Positions 37,413 through 47,603 of a stretch of DNA of 64,000 nt are shown here, piece by piece. Position 1 is the stretch's first letter. Every line of letters begins with the position of its first letter. The DNA lies in the NCBI GenBank assembly GCA_035555795.1, contig DATMGE010000066.1, positions 1-64,000 on the forward strand. The letters are read 5' to 3'. The translations under genes were made by a program, and so were the position numbers. Below the pieces are notes generated by a model. It made no database searches, was not told where the DNA came from, and saw only the letters and a program-made list of their open reading frames with translations. Source of the DNA: RCIO01 sp035555795 (lineage in GTDB: Bacteria > Pseudomonadota > Alphaproteobacteria > Rhizobiales > Rhizobiaceae).

Positions 37413-38036
37413 CTAATACACCGGCTTCGGCTGCGGCAGTTCCTGTTGCGCGATCAGGCTGATCTGCGCCTTGCGCAGTTCCTTCAGGCCGCCGAGAAAC
37501 GCCGTCGCTGCCTCATTGCCGTAGACGCGGTGCGACACGCCGAAAAGCGTCACGCCGGTCTTCTCATAGGGCACGTAGCGATAGGCGTTCCACTCGACGA
37601 TATACTCGCCCTTCTCGTCCTTCTGGCTCATGAGGAAGTCGAGGATGACTTCCTCCTCCTTCTCGTTCTGCAATATGCTCAGATTGAGCAGCGGGTCGCT
37701 GCCCTTGCGTTCGTTCAGCGTCTGCACCTGGCTGGCCAGCGCCTGTTTCACATCCGCGCCGGCGGTCAGCACCTCCACCAGCACCATCGACTTGTAGGTC
37801 TGCGGCATCTGCCCGGCAGGCAGATATTCCTGCTTGAAATAGGTGGGCGACGGATTGGACGTCCAGGCCAGCGCATAGTCCGTACCGTCGAACGCAATCG
37901 GCCCGGCAATGCCAAGCCGGTCCACGGCATCCTGCGCTGCCGCCGGCATGGCGCCGGCCAGCACCATCAGAACGGGAAGCAGGAAACGAAAGCCGCCAAG
38001 GGCGGAAATGGCAGTCTGGCGCAATGAACCCATCAT
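37413..38036 (-). CDS. Exported protein of unknown function
   Basis: The 207-residue protein has a signal peptide (GGFRFLLPVLMVLAGAMPAAAQ) and a mature domain with conserved-looking blocks KSMVLVEVLTAGADVKQALA, LNLSILQNEKEEEVILDFLMS and EWNAYRYVPYEKTGVTLFG. The start is placed at the ATG-ATG pair near 38036; an in-frame extension to 38123 runs through the upstream terminator and is unlikely. No domain recognised; periplasmic location is inferred. Confidence 0.75.
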   Translation of the reverse strand: MMGSLRQTAISALGGFRFLLPVLMVLAGAMPAAAQDAVDRLGIAGPIAFDGTDYALAWTSNPSPTYFKQEYLPAGQMPQTYKSMVLVEVLTAGADVKQALASQVQTLNERKGSDPLLNLSILQNEKEEEVILDFLMSQKDEKGEYIVEWNAYRYVPYEKTGVTLFGVSHRVYGNEAATAFLGGLKELRKAQISLIAQQELPQPKPVY

Positions 38037-38121
38037 CAATTCCCGATCGTCAGCCGCCCCCGCGAACCTTGGCGCCTTTCTCACCCGGATCAGCAGACGA
38101 TGCAATCTTCGGCGGACAAAC

Positions 38122-38152
38122 AAAAATCCCCGGCCTTGCGGCCAGGGATTTT
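38122..38152 (-). terminator. Intrinsic terminator after the pca operon
   Basis: AAAAATCCCCGGCC (38122-38135) pairs with GGCCAGGGATTTT (38140-38152) with one mismatch and a TTGC loop. On the minus strand a T5 run follows the stem, fitting termination of pcaF at 38173. Confidence 0.85.
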
Positions 38153-38172
38153 GATAGAGGTTCCGGTCGCGA

Positions 38173-39378
<1,206 letters not shown>

Positions 39379-39381
39379 GGC

Positions 39382-40056
39382 TCAAAGCTCCGGTACGTTC
39401 AGGTCGCCCACAGTGCCGTCGATGACCAGTTCGGCGCCGGTCACGGCCTGCAGCTCCTCCACGCTCATGCCGGGCAGCTTTTCCCGCAGCACGAAGCGCT
39501 GGTTCACGATGTCGATGACGGCGAGGCTGGTATAGATACGGGTCACGCAGCCGACGCCGGTCAGCGGCAGGCTGCACTTCTTCACCAGCTTCGGCTCGCC
39601 CTTCTTGGTGACGTGGTCGGTGATGACGACGACATTCTTCGCGCCATGCACGAGATCCATCGCGCCGCCGACGGCCGGCACCGAACCAGGACCGGTGCTC
39701 CAATTGGCGAGGTCGCCATTCTCGGCAACCTCATAGGCGCCGAGGATCGCGACATCCAGATGCCCGCCACGCACCATGGCGAAGCTGTCGGCATGATGGA
39801 AGAAGGCCGCGCCCGGATTGAGCGTGACAGCCTTCTTGCCGGCATTGATCAGGTCCCAGTCCTCCTCGCCGGCGGGCGGGGCCTCGCCGAAATCGAGAAT
39901 GCCGTTCTCGGTATGGTAGATGACCTCGCGACCGTCGGGCTTGAACTTGGCCACCATTTCGGGAAAGCCGATGCCGAGATTCACATAGGCGCCGTCCTGG
40001 ATATCCTGCGCGGCGCGCCAGGCGATCTGTGCGTTGCTGAGCTTGGCAGTCATCAC
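39382..40056 (-). CDS. pcaJ: 3-oxoadipate CoA-transferase subunit B
   Basis: The 224-residue beta subunit has the conserved glutamate region YHTENGILDFGEAPP and NPGAAFFHHADSFAMVRGGHLDVAILGAYEV. With PcaI it moves CoA from succinyl-CoA to 3-oxoadipate. It overlaps pcaI by 4 nt and is followed by pcaF after 3 bp. Paralogous acetoacetate CoA-transferases exist, but the pcaF and IclR context favours this identity. Confidence 0.92.
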   Translation of the reverse strand: MMTAKLSNAQIAWRAAQDIQDGAYVNLGIGFPEMVAKFKPDGREVIYHTENGILDFGEAPPAGEEDWDLINAGKKAVTLNPGAAFFHHADSFAMVRGGHLDVAILGAYEVAENGDLANWSTGPGSVPAVGGAMDLVHGAKNVVVITDHVTKKGEPKLVKKCSLPLTGVGCVTRIYTSLAVIDIVNQRFVLREKLPGMSVEELQAVTGAELVIDGTVGDLNVPEL

Positions 40057-40769
40057 TTTGCTCCCTGGCGAAGCAGCGCTTCTTCCTGCTGAGGGTTCGG
40101 AACTTCGACGATACGGTCAACGAAGAGGCCAGGCGTGATCACCTGTTCGGCGTCGATCTGGCCGGGCTCCACGACCTCACTCGCCTGCACGACAGTGACC
40201 TTCGCCGCCATCGCCATCAGCGGGGCGAAGTTGCGCGCTGCCTTGCGGTAGGTCAGGTTGCCCTTCCTGTCGGCCTTTTCGGCCTTGATGATCGCCACAT
40301 CGGCCTTCAGCCAGCGCTCCTGGACATATTTGCGGCCCTCGAATTCCTCGATCGGCTTGCCTTCGGCCAGTTCGGTGCCGAAGCTGGTCGGCGTGTAGAA
40401 GGCAGGTATGCCCGCGCCGCCGGCGCGGATGCGCTCGGCCAGCGTGCCCTGCGGCACCAGTTCGAGGCCGATCTGGCCGGCGAGGTATTTCTCGGTGAAC
40501 GCCTTCGGATCGGACGAGCGCGGGAAGGAGCAGACCATCTTGGCGACCATGCCGGCATAGATCATGGCGGCGATGCCGACATCGCCATTGCCGGCATTGT
40601 TGTTCACCACGGTGAGCCGCGCCGGCGAGCCGGTCTTCTTGTAGCGCTCCACCAGCGCGTGGATGAGCTCGATCGGCGCGCCAGCGCCACCGAACCCTCC
40701 GATCATGACGACCATGTCGTCCTCGATGACGGACAATGCGTCATCGATAGTGGGACAGATCTTGTCCAT
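40053..40769 (-). CDS. pcaI: 3-oxoadipate CoA-transferase subunit A
   Basis: The 238-residue alpha subunit has the CoA-transferase I signature (MIGGFGGAGAPIELI) and TVVNNNAGNGDVGIAAMIYAG. It is first of pcaI-pcaJ-pcaF and diverges from pcaR; an inverted repeat between them is the likely operator. Confidence 0.92.
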   Translation of the reverse strand: MDKICPTIDDALSVIEDDMVVMIGGFGGAGAPIELIHALVERYKKTGSPARLTVVNNNAGNGDVGIAAMIYAGMVAKMVCSFPRSSDPKAFTEKYLAGQIGLELVPQGTLAERIRAGGAGIPAFYTPTSFGTELAEGKPIEEFEGRKYVQERWLKADVAIIKAEKADRKGNLTYRKAARNFAPLMAMAAKVTVVQASEVVEPGQIDAEQVITPGLFVDRIVEVPNPQQEEALLRQGAK

Positions 40770-40815
40770 CGCTCATCCCATCCATGCTTGACCGGGCAAT
40801 CACAATCGCCCAAAA

Positions 40816-40830
40816 GTTCGTATTGCGAAC
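40816..40830. promoter_or_regulatory. Candidate PcaR operator
   Basis: GTTCGTATTGCGAAC has perfect 5-bp arms (GTTCG/CGAAC). It lies 46 bp before the pcaI start and 28 bp before the pcaR start. It resembles the 15-bp PcaR site described at the Pseudomonas pcaI promoter (GTTCGATAATCGCAC, from memory). It could serve both divergent promoters. Confidence 0.6.
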
Positions 40831-40858
40831 AAATGTTTTCTATGTGATATTTAGCTAT

Positions 40859-41653
40859 ATGAACGATGAACCCAAGTCAATGCCCGTTCAAGGCCCCGCG
40901 CGCGATCTCGTCGGCTCGCTGGAGCGTGGTCTGGCGGTCATCGACGTGCTCGCCCAGCACCCGGACGGCCTGACGCTGACAGAGACGGCCGAGCGCACGG
41001 CGCTGACCCGTGCCGGCGCACGGCGGCTGCTGCTCACCCTCGTCGCAACCGGCCATGCGCGGCAGGACGGCCGCCGCTTCCTGTTGACGCCGAAGCTGCT
41101 CGCCCAGATGCGTACCTGGCTCACCGGCGTGTCGCTGTGGGATTTCGCCCTGCCCTTCATGCGCGAGGTGGCGGCAAGCCTCGACGAATCCTGCTCGGCC
41201 GCGATCCTCGCCGACACGGATGTCGTCTATGTGGCGCGCATTCCCGGCGAGCGGATCATCTCCATGGCGATCCATGTCGGCACGCGCCTGCCGGCCTATT
41301 GCACCTCGATGGGCCGTGTCCTGCTGGCTGGCCTGCCGGAGGGGGAGCGCGCTGCCATCATCGCACGCAGCCGGCCGGCGGCGAACACGTCGCGTACGGT
41401 GACGGACCCGTCGGCATTGCTGGCGATCCTGCGCGACGTGGAGCGCGACGGCTATTCGCTCGTCGACGGGGAACTGGAGATCGGCCTGCGCTCGCTGGCG
41501 GTGCCCATCAGGGACCGCACCGGCAAGGTGGTTGCGGCCATCAACGTGCCGACACAGTCCTCGCGCCACACGCCGCAGGAGATCGCACGCGACTTCCTGC
41601 CGGCGCTGCGGCATGCCGCGTCGGGCATCGAGGATTTTTTTGTCGTGCAGTAA
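40859..41653 (+). CDS. pcaR: IclR family regulator of the beta-ketoadipate genes
   Basis: The 264-residue protein has the IclR winged HTH (LERGLAVIDVLAQHPDGLTLTETAERTALTRAGARRLLLTL) and effector domain (VGTRLPAYCTSMGRVLLAGL, then GELEIGLRSLAVPI). It is of the PcaR/PobR subgroup (LTRAGARR motif). ATG 40859 is chosen because the longer frame from 40784 would place the operator inside the coding region. Neighbouring pcaIJF is the expected target. Confidence 0.9.
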   Translation: MNDEPKSMPVQGPARDLVGSLERGLAVIDVLAQHPDGLTLTETAERTALTRAGARRLLLTLVATGHARQDGRRFLLTPKLLAQMRTWLTGVSLWDFALPFMREVAASLDESCSAAILADTDVVYVARIPGERIISMAIHVGTRLPAYCTSMGRVLLAGLPEGERAAIIARSRPAANTSRTVTDPSALLAILRDVERDGYSLVDGELEIGLRSLAVPIRDRTGKVVAAINVPTQSSRHTPQEIARDFLPALRHAASGIEDFFVVQ

Positions 41654-41703
41654 GCAGGAAGGTTGGCCCTATCCGTTCCGAAGAGCACGATCTTCAGCCT
41701 TTG

Positions 41704-41875
41704 CGCTGCCCCTCATCGCCCTGCCGGGCACTTCTCCCGTAAACGGGGCGAAGAAAGCCGGCCGCATTGCCATATTCCACCTTGCGACGCTTGCGAGTGT
41801 CGAAAGCAGAGATGGATGGATTTCTTCTCCCCGTTCACGGGGAGAAGGTTGCAGCAGCCGGATGAGGGGCGGCGC
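41704..41875. repeat. RIME-like mosaic repeat, copy 2 (inverted)
   Basis: This segment is the reverse complement of the 37243-37390 element: outer CCCCTCAT (41709-41716) and ATGAGGGG (41862-41869), inner hairpins with TTCTCC/GGAGAA arms. The two copies are about 4.3 kb apart in opposite orientation and bracket an exported-protein gene, pcaFJI and pcaR. Confidence 0.75.
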
Positions 41876-41911
41876 AAACTGCGACGGTGATGCGCATAGG
41901 ACGCGACGCGC

Positions 41912-42277
41912 TTACTCGTCCAACATCGCCCGCGCGGCCTGGCGGTGACTGTCCCTGATATGCGGGCGGATGGCGGTGATCGCGGCCATCAGCACGGCCA
42001 TGTCGTCGGTAAATCCGATGACGGCGAGAAAGTCCGGCATGACATCGAAGGGCAGGACGAAATAGGCCAGCGCCGCAAGCAGCGTGGCGCGCGCGCGGTA
42101 GGGTGTGTTTCTGTCGATGGCGCAGTAATAGCTGGCCACGACCTCGTCCATGAACGGGATCTTGCCCGCGGCACGACGCACCGTGGTCCACAGCTTGGCA
42201 CGCACGCGACCCTCGCGGCGGCGCGTCTCGTCCTGCGATACCGGAGCAAGAATTTCACCGATCCTGATACTGTCCAT
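41912..42277 (-). CDS. DUF1232 (YkvA-like) membrane protein
   Basis: The 121-residue protein has the DUF1232 block RNTPYRARATLLAALAYFVLPFDVMPDFLAVIGFTDDMAVL, which includes a hydrophobic segment. The start is 42277 (MDSIRIGEIL), with AAGGAG 8 nt upstream. Function is unknown; members are membrane-associated. Confidence 0.87.
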   Translation of the reverse strand: MDSIRIGEILAPVSQDETRRREGRVRAKLWTTVRRAAGKIPFMDEVVASYYCAIDRNTPYRARATLLAALAYFVLPFDVMPDFLAVIGFTDDMAVLMAAITAIRPHIRDSHRQAARAMLDE

Positions 42278-42339
42278 CCACCATTCTCCTTCGGGCAGAA
42301 AATGGGAATGGCGCAGGACCATTGCAAGAACGAGCCGCG

Positions 42340-42639
42340 TCAGCCGCCCACGATCTTGTCCATCCGTCGTGCCAGCGTGAAGTCGAGTTCGGTCAGCCCG
42401 CCGGCATCATGGGTGCTCAATCGGACCTCGACCGTCTTGTAGACATTCGACCATTCGGGATGATGGTCGAGCTTTTCGGCCGCGAGTGCGGCGCGCGCCA
42501 TGAAGCCGAAGGCCTCGCTGAAATTGCGGAAGGTGAAGGTGCGCGATATCGCCCCCTCGCCCGCCTCCAGCGTCCAGCCGTGGAGCCCTTCATGGGCCGC
42601 GGCGATCTCTGCGCTGGCGAGTTTCGGGGGCCGGGCCAT
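42340..42639 (-). CDS. phhB: 4a-hydroxytetrahydrobiopterin dehydratase (PCD)
   Basis: The 99-residue protein has the PCD motif EKLDHHPEWSNVYKTVEVRL and the later THDAGGLTELD. PCD recycles the pterin of aromatic hydroxylases. No phenylalanine hydroxylase is in the window, so it may have another role. Start 42639 (MARPPKL) overlaps the thpR stop by 1 nt. Confidence 0.92.
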   Translation of the reverse strand: MARPPKLASAEIAAAHEGLHGWTLEAGEGAISRTFTFRNFSEAFGFMARAALAAEKLDHHPEWSNVYKTVEVRLSTHDAGGLTELDFTLARRMDKIVGG

Positions 42640-43229
42640 CAGCGCACCGTCCAGGCCTGGGCGTGGTAGGCAGGCGCGCGCAGCGGCTCCGACGAGCCCA
42701 GCAGCGGCCACGCCTCCTCGACGACATAGGGGCCACCGCCGACCGAATCCCGCGACGACATCAGCACGAAGCGGCCGACCTTGAAGGGCATGGCGGCGAA
42801 ATTGCCCCGGGCGGAAAGGTAATGGGCCACTTCGGCGGGTGATGTATTACGCAGCCGCGCCAGCGTGACATGCGGCACGAATTTGCGCGGATCGGCCGGC
42901 AGGCCGAGCCGCTGGCAGATACGCTCGATTTCGGCCTGCAGCGCCACGATCTCGGGAGAGGCGGCCACGCCGGCCCAGACCGAATGAGGTTTCTTGCCGC
43001 CGAAGGCGCCGACTCCGGACAGCGTCAGGCTGAAGGAGGGCCGGCGTACCCTGTCGAGCGCATTGGCGACCTCGTCGGCCACATGGCCTTCCACGTCGCC
43101 GATGAAGCGCAATGTGATGTGGTGGTTCTCGACATCGATCCAGCGCGCTCCGGGAAGGCCGCCGCGCAGAAGGGAGAGCGAAAGCGCGGCATCGCGGGGT
43201 ATCTCGAGGGCGGTGAAAAGACGGGGCAT
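42639..43229 (-). CDS. thpR: RNA 2',3'-cyclic phosphodiesterase (2H family)
   Basis: The 196-residue protein has both 2H motifs: HITL at 37-40 and HVTL at 120-123. These enzymes open 2',3'-cyclic phosphates and ligate tRNA halves in vitro. Typical length is about 180. It forms a two-gene operon with the PCD gene. Confidence 0.92.
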   Translation of the reverse strand: MPRLFTALEIPRDAALSLSLLRGGLPGARWIDVENHHITLRFIGDVEGHVADEVANALDRVRRPSFSLTLSGVGAFGGKKPHSVWAGVAASPEIVALQAEIERICQRLGLPADPRKFVPHVTLARLRNTSPAEVAHYLSARGNFAAMPFKVGRFVLMSSRDSVGGGPYVVEEAWPLLGSSEPLRAPAYHAQAWTVR

Positions 43230-43314
43230 GGAAACCTCCTCGAATCGACAACGCTTGGTGCTAGCGAATCATCGATTTCCCGTTCGGGCAAGCTGCTTGT
43301 GCGTTGCACACAGA

Positions 43315-43947
43315 TCAGCTTCGCCCGTCGGGCGCGGCGAGCTTCCCCTCGACCATCGGCAACACTCCCTCGACCATCCTGTCGACGCCTTGCGCATTGG
43401 GGTGCATCCCGTCCGCCAGCAGAAGTCCTGCCTGCGCCGCAACGCCGTCGAGGAAGAAGGGATAGAGTTGCAGGCCGTGCTCTTCGGCCAGCCGTTTGTA
43501 AATGCCGTTGAACGCATCGCCATAGGCCGCGCCGAGATTGGGCGCCGCCACCATGCCGGCCAGAAGGATGTCGATGCCGCGTTCCTTCAGCCGCGCGACC
43601 ATCTCCTCCAGGTTGCGGGCGGTGATTTCAGGCGAAATCCCGCGCAGCATGTCGTTGGCGCCAAGTTCGAGAATGACGAGGTCGGTGTCGTCCGGCACCG
43701 ACCAGTCGAGCCGCGCCAGGCCCCCGGAACTGGTATCTCCCGACACGCCGGCATTTGCGATCACGACATCGTGACCCTTGGCCTTCAGCGCTGCTTCAAG
43801 CTTTTCGGGGAAGGATTCGCCCGGCGAAAGCTGATATCCGGCCATCAAACTGTCACCGAAGCCGACAATTCGATACGTATCCGCGATTGCGGCGGGGGCA
43901 AGCGCAAGGACCAGTGCGATTGCCAGGATGACGCGTTTGAAAACCAT
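43315..43947 (-). CDS. SGNH/GDSL arylesterase, TesA-like
   Basis: This 210-residue protein has a signal peptide (VFKRVILAIALVLALAPAAIA), the GDSL block FGDSLMAGY with Ser33, ELGANDMLRG and the C-terminal DGMHPN Asp/His pair. It resembles TesA-type lysophospholipase/arylesterase. It diverges from a YbbA-like ATPase by 66 bp, the arrangement of tesA-ybbAP in E. coli. It is probably periplasmic. Confidence 0.9.
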   Translation of the reverse strand: MVFKRVILAIALVLALAPAAIADTYRIVGFGDSLMAGYQLSPGESFPEKLEAALKAKGHDVVIANAGVSGDTSSGGLARLDWSVPDDTDLVILELGANDMLRGISPEITARNLEEMVARLKERGIDILLAGMVAAPNLGAAYGDAFNGIYKRLAEEHGLQLYPFFLDGVAAQAGLLLADGMHPNAQGVDRMVEGVLPMVEGKLAAPDGRS

Positions 43948-44013
43948 ATAGTGCAACCCATATCCGCCAGGCGGGCCAGTCTGCCGCGACCCACCATATA
44001 GGACTCGTTTCTC

Positions 44014-44715
44014 GTGACAGAACCCGTCATCGCCCTCAAGGACGTTTCCCTTACGCTCGGCACCGGCGCCACGACCGTGCATGTGCTCAAGGGGGTCAGC
44101 CTGACCGTCAACCGTGGCGAAACGGCGGGCATCGTCGGTCCTTCCGGATCGGGCAAGTCTACATTGTTGATGGTTCTGGCCGGGCTGGAAAAGGTCGATG
44201 CGGGCGAAGTGTCGATTGCCGGCCAGCGGATCGACGGGCGGTCGGAAGACGAGATCGCCGCCTTTCGCGGCCGCAATATCGGCATCGTGTTCCAGTCCTT
44301 CCACCTCATTCCCAACATGACGGCGCTGGAGAACGTGGCGGTGCCGCTGGAACTGGCCGGCCATGCCGATCCTTTCGGGACGGCTGCGCGGGAGCTGGCC
44401 GCCGTTGGCCTCGCCGAGCGCGTGACCCACTATCCCGGCGAATTGTCGGGCGGCGAGCAGCAGCGCGTGGCAATCGCCCGCGCGCTCGCGCCCCAGCCGC
44501 CCATCCTCATCGCCGACGAACCGACCGGAAATCTCGACCAGGCGACCGGAAAGCAGATTTCCGACCTCATCTTCGCCAAGGCCGCAGAACGCGGCATGAC
44601 ACTGCTGCTGGTCACGCATGACCCGTCGCTCGCCGCCCGCTGCGACCGCCAGATCGCCATGCGCTCGGGCCGGATAGAGGCGAACCCGGCTGCGGCCATC
44701 GCCGTCAGCGCATAG
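44014..44715 (+). CDS. ABC transporter ATP-binding protein, YbbA/LolD type
   Basis: The 233-residue ATPase has Walker A GPSGSGKSTLL, signature LSGGEQQR and Walker B LIADEPTGNLD. The GNLD after Walker B is typical of the MacB/LolD/YbbA group. The permease gene starts 9 bp later. The system probably handles a lipid or a lipoprotein-like substrate, as suggested by its paralogues, but that is inference. Confidence 0.92.
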   Translation: MTEPVIALKDVSLTLGTGATTVHVLKGVSLTVNRGETAGIVGPSGSGKSTLLMVLAGLEKVDAGEVSIAGQRIDGRSEDEIAAFRGRNIGIVFQSFHLIPNMTALENVAVPLELAGHADPFGTAARELAAVGLAERVTHYPGELSGGEQQRVAIARALAPQPPILIADEPTGNLDQATGKQISDLIFAKAAERGMTLLLVTHDPSLAARCDRQIAMRSGRIEANPAAAIAVSA

Positions 44716-44724
44716 GATCGGGCG

Positions 44725-47271
44725 ATGAGCACAGGCCCCAACCTCGCCCTCGCCATCCGATTTTCCCTGCGCGAGATGCGCGGCGGGCTTGCGGGCTTCC
44801 TCATCTTCATCACCTGCATCGCGCTGGGCGTCGGGGCCATCGGCGGCGTGAATTCGGTGGCGAGCGCCATCGGCGCTGCGGTGGCCAACCAGGGCCAGAC
44901 ACTGCTCGGGGGCGACCTGCGCTTCCAGCTCATTCAGCGCGAGGCTTCGGCTGAAGAACGCGCCTACCTCGAAACACTCGGCACGGTGTCGCACAACGCC
45001 AATATGCGCTCCATGGTGCGCCTGCCGGATGGGTCAGACCAGACGCTGGTCGAGGTCAAGGCGACTGATGCCGCCTATCCGCTCTACGGCGCACTCGAAA
45101 CCGACCCCGCTTTGCCCGCCGATGCGCTCTATGGCGAGCGCGACGGCGCATGGGGTGCCGTCGCGGCCGACCTGCTTCTCCAGCGGCTCGGCCTGTCGGT
45201 CGGCGACCGCGTTCTTCTGGGCGAGGCCACCTTCGAGATTCGCGCCCGGCTGGTGACGGAGCCCGATGCGGCCGGCGAAGGTTTCGGCTTTGCCCCTCGC
45301 CTGATGGTTTCGGTGGATGGCCTGCGCGCTTCTACACTGCTGCAACCGGGCAGCCTCGTCGAAAACGCCTACAAGATCCGCATCGACGGCGCATCGGAGC
45401 AACGGCTGGAAGCCGTGCGCGCCGAGGCGACGCAACGCTTCCCGGAGGCAGGCTGGAGCATCCGTTCGCGCAACAATGCCGCCCCCTCCCTCGCCTCGAA
45501 TGTGGAGCGCTTCTCGCAGTTTCTCACGCTGGTCGGCCTGACCGCGCTGGTCGTCGGCGGCGTCGGCGTGGCCAATGCGGTGCGCGCCTATCTGGAAGGC
45601 AAGCGCGGCGTCATCGCCACCTTCAAGAGCCTCGGCGCATCGGGCGGCTTCGTCTTCACCGTCTATCTCGTCCAGATCGTGCTGATCGCGCTGATCGGCA
45701 TCGTCGCCGGTCTTGTCATTGGCGCAGCGATGCCCTTCCTGGCCGCCGGCTTCCTGTCCTCGGTACTTCCCCTTCCCGCGACCGGCGGCTTCTATCCCGC
45801 CGCGCTCGCCGTGGGCGCGCTGTTCGGCATCATGGTGACGCTCGCCTTCGCGCTGCTGCCGCTCGGCCGCGCGCGCGACATCCCTGCCACTGCGCTCTTC
45901 CGCGAAATGGGTTTTGACGCACGCGGCCTGCCGCGTCCGGCCTATGTGATCGCGGCGGGCGCAATCGCCGTGGCACTGGCCTTCTTCGCAATCTGGTGGT
46001 CGGACGACAGGCGCATCGCCGTGATCTTCATCGGCGCCATGCTTTTCGCTTTCCTCGTACTGCGCGCGGTGGGGCTTGGCGTCCAGGCACTGGCGCGCCG
46101 CAGTCCGCGCGTACGCTCTACCGCGCTCAGGCTCGCCATCGGCAACATCCACCGGCCGGGCGCGCTGACGCCGTCGGTCGTGCTGTCGCTCGGGCTCGGC
46201 CTGACGCTGCTGGTCACGCTGGCGCTGATCGACGGCAATCTGCGGCGGCAGATCGCCGGCAACCTGCCCGAACGCGCACCGAACTTCTTCTTCGTCGATA
46301 TCCAGAACACCGAGATCGACCGCTTCTCGCAACTCGTCGCGGCAGAAGCGCCGCGCGGCGATCTGGTGCGCGTGCCGATGCTGCGGGGGCGCGTGATGGC
46401 GCTGAACGGCGTCGACGTGCGCGAGGTGCAGGTGCCGCCGGAAGGCGCCTGGGTGCTGCGCGGCGACCGCGGCATCACCTATTCCGCCACCCCGCCGGAA
46501 AATGCCACGGTGACGGGAGGTCGATGGTGGCCAGCGGACTATCAGGGCGAGCCGCTGGTGTCTTTCTCGGCCGAGGAAGCCGGCCAGATCGGTCTGAAGA
46601 TCGGCGATACGGTCACCGTCAACGTGCTTGGCCGCAACGTGACGGCGCGCATTGCCAATTTCCGCCAGATCGAATGGGAATCGCTGGGCATCAATTTCGT
46701 CATGGTGTTCTCGCCCAACACATTCGCCGGCGCGCCGCATGGCTGGCTGGCCACGCTGTCCGACCCGCAGGCGAGCCCCGCCGACGAGGCTCGCATCCTC
46801 AACGCCGTGACGCGCGCGCTTCCCTCCGTCACCTCGGTGCGGGTCAAGGATGCGCTCGATGTGGTCAACGACCTCGTGGCGCAGCTCGCCACCGCGATCC
46901 GCGCCGCCGCGGCGGTCACGCTGGTGGCATCGGTGCTGGTCCTGTCGGGCGCGCTTGCCGCCGGCAACCGGGCGCGCATTCACGACGCGGTGGTGCTCAA
47001 GACGCTCGGCGCCACGCGCCGCACGCTGATCGCCGCCTTTTCGCTGGAATATATGCTGATCGGGCTCGCAACCGCGCTTTTCGCCCTCTTCGCCGGCGGC
47101 GTCGCGGCATGGTTCGTCATCACGCGCATCATGTCGCTGCCATCGAGCTTCATGCCCGAAGTAGCGCTGTTCACACTGGCGACAGCGCTGGTGCTGACGG
47201 TCGGCTTCGGCCTCGCCGGCACATGGCGGGTGCTCGGCCACAAGGCCGCGCCCGTGCTGCGCAACCTGTAG
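44725..47271 (+). CDS. ABC transporter permease, YbbP/FtsX type
   Basis: The 848-residue permease has the duplicated FtsX-type arrangement: helix 1 (GFLIFITCIALGVGAIGG), two periplasmic MacB-like domains and several helices near 270-400, 430-490 and 730-840. It forms one unit with the YbbA-like ATPase. Long YbbP-type permeases are usually about 800 residues, in agreement. Confidence 0.92.
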   Translation: MSTGPNLALAIRFSLREMRGGLAGFLIFITCIALGVGAIGGVNSVASAIGAAVANQGQTLLGGDLRFQLIQREASAEERAYLETLGTVSHNANMRSMVRLPDGSDQTLVEVKATDAAYPLYGALETDPALPADALYGERDGAWGAVAADLLLQRLGLSVGDRVLLGEATFEIRARLVTEPDAAGEGFGFAPRLMVSVDGLRASTLLQPGSLVENAYKIRIDGASEQRLEAVRAEATQRFPEAGWSIRSRNNAAPSLASNVERFSQFLTLVGLTALVVGGVGVANAVRAYLEGKRGVIATFKSLGASGGFVFTVYLVQIVLIALIGIVAGLVIGAAMPFLAAGFLSSVLPLPATGGFYPAALAVGALFGIMVTLAFALLPLGRARDIPATALFREMGFDARGLPRPAYVIAAGAIAVALAFFAIWWSDDRRIAVIFIGAMLFAFLVLRAVGLGVQALARRSPRVRSTALRLAIGNIHRPGALTPSVVLSLGLGLTLLVTLALIDGNLRRQIAGNLPERAPNFFFVDIQNTEIDRFSQLVAAEAPRGDLVRVPMLRGRVMALNGVDVREVQVPPEGAWVLRGDRGITYSATPPENATVTGGRWWPADYQGEPLVSFSAEEAGQIGLKIGDTVTVNVLGRNVTARIANFRQIEWESLGINFVMVFSPNTFAGAPHGWLATLSDPQASPADEARILNAVTRALPSVTSVRVKDALDVVNDLVAQLATAIRAAAAVTLVASVLVLSGALAAGNRARIHDAVVLKTLGATRRTLIAAFSLEYMLIGLATALFALFAGGVAAWFVITRIMSLPSSFMPEVALFTLATALVLTVGFGLAGTWRVLGHKAAPVLRNL

Positions 47272-47424
47272 ACTATCGCCTGAACTGTGGCGGCCTTGGT
47301 GAAGACGGCGAGATAGCTCTCGCTGCCTTCCCGAAGCGCACGGCGGCAGGAAAGACAGCGCCGCAAATTGATACCAAAGATTACGATTTAAAGATATAAA
47401 CATTTCTTTATGTCATATTGACTT
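47272..47424. promoter_or_regulatory. AT-rich intergenic region before the cobalamin riboswitch
   Basis: The last 50 bp (about 47366-47420) are strongly AT-rich, with TTGATA, ATTTAAAGATATAAA and TTTATG elements. This is the likely promoter of the mesX-mesD transcript, although exact -35/-10 boxes cannot be fixed. The rest of the stretch shows no ORF. Confidence 0.4.
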
Positions 47425-47575
47425 CGCGCAGCAGGTGCGGGAAGGTGGAGGCGCATCAGGCTCCGATGCTCCCGCAACTGTCAGCGGTGAGCTGACGGCC
47501 AGCATGTCACAGGGCAGCCATTGGGAAGGCGAACGGGAGCGATGCGCGAGCCAGGAGACCTGCTCCAGACGTCTA
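47425..47575 (+). ncRNA. Cobalamin riboswitch
   Basis: The segment has the expected order of B12 riboswitch elements: a CGGGAAGGTGGAGG block near 47438-47451, GCTCCCGCAACTGTCAGCGG around 47468-47488, CCATTGGGAAGGC at 47518-47530 and the B12 box AGCCAGGAGACCTGC at 47549-47563. GCAGGT (47431-47436) pairs perfectly with ACCTGC (47558-47563), closing the structure. It lies just before the mesX-mesD pair and, by the usual behaviour of the class, would lower expression when adenosyl- or methylcobalamin is plentiful. A G-rich region follows before the mesX start. Confidence 0.88.
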
Positions 47576-47603
47576 CGGTGCCGGCGGGCGGGGGATCCTG
47601 AGA

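Noticed and set aside
45034..47403. A 789-codon open frame on the minus strand opposite the YbbP permease.
   Set aside because: It is a shadow of the permease in GC-rich DNA. It is rich in Arg, Gly, Asp and His, with no domain pattern and no ribosome binding site, while the plus frame has clear FtsX-type features.
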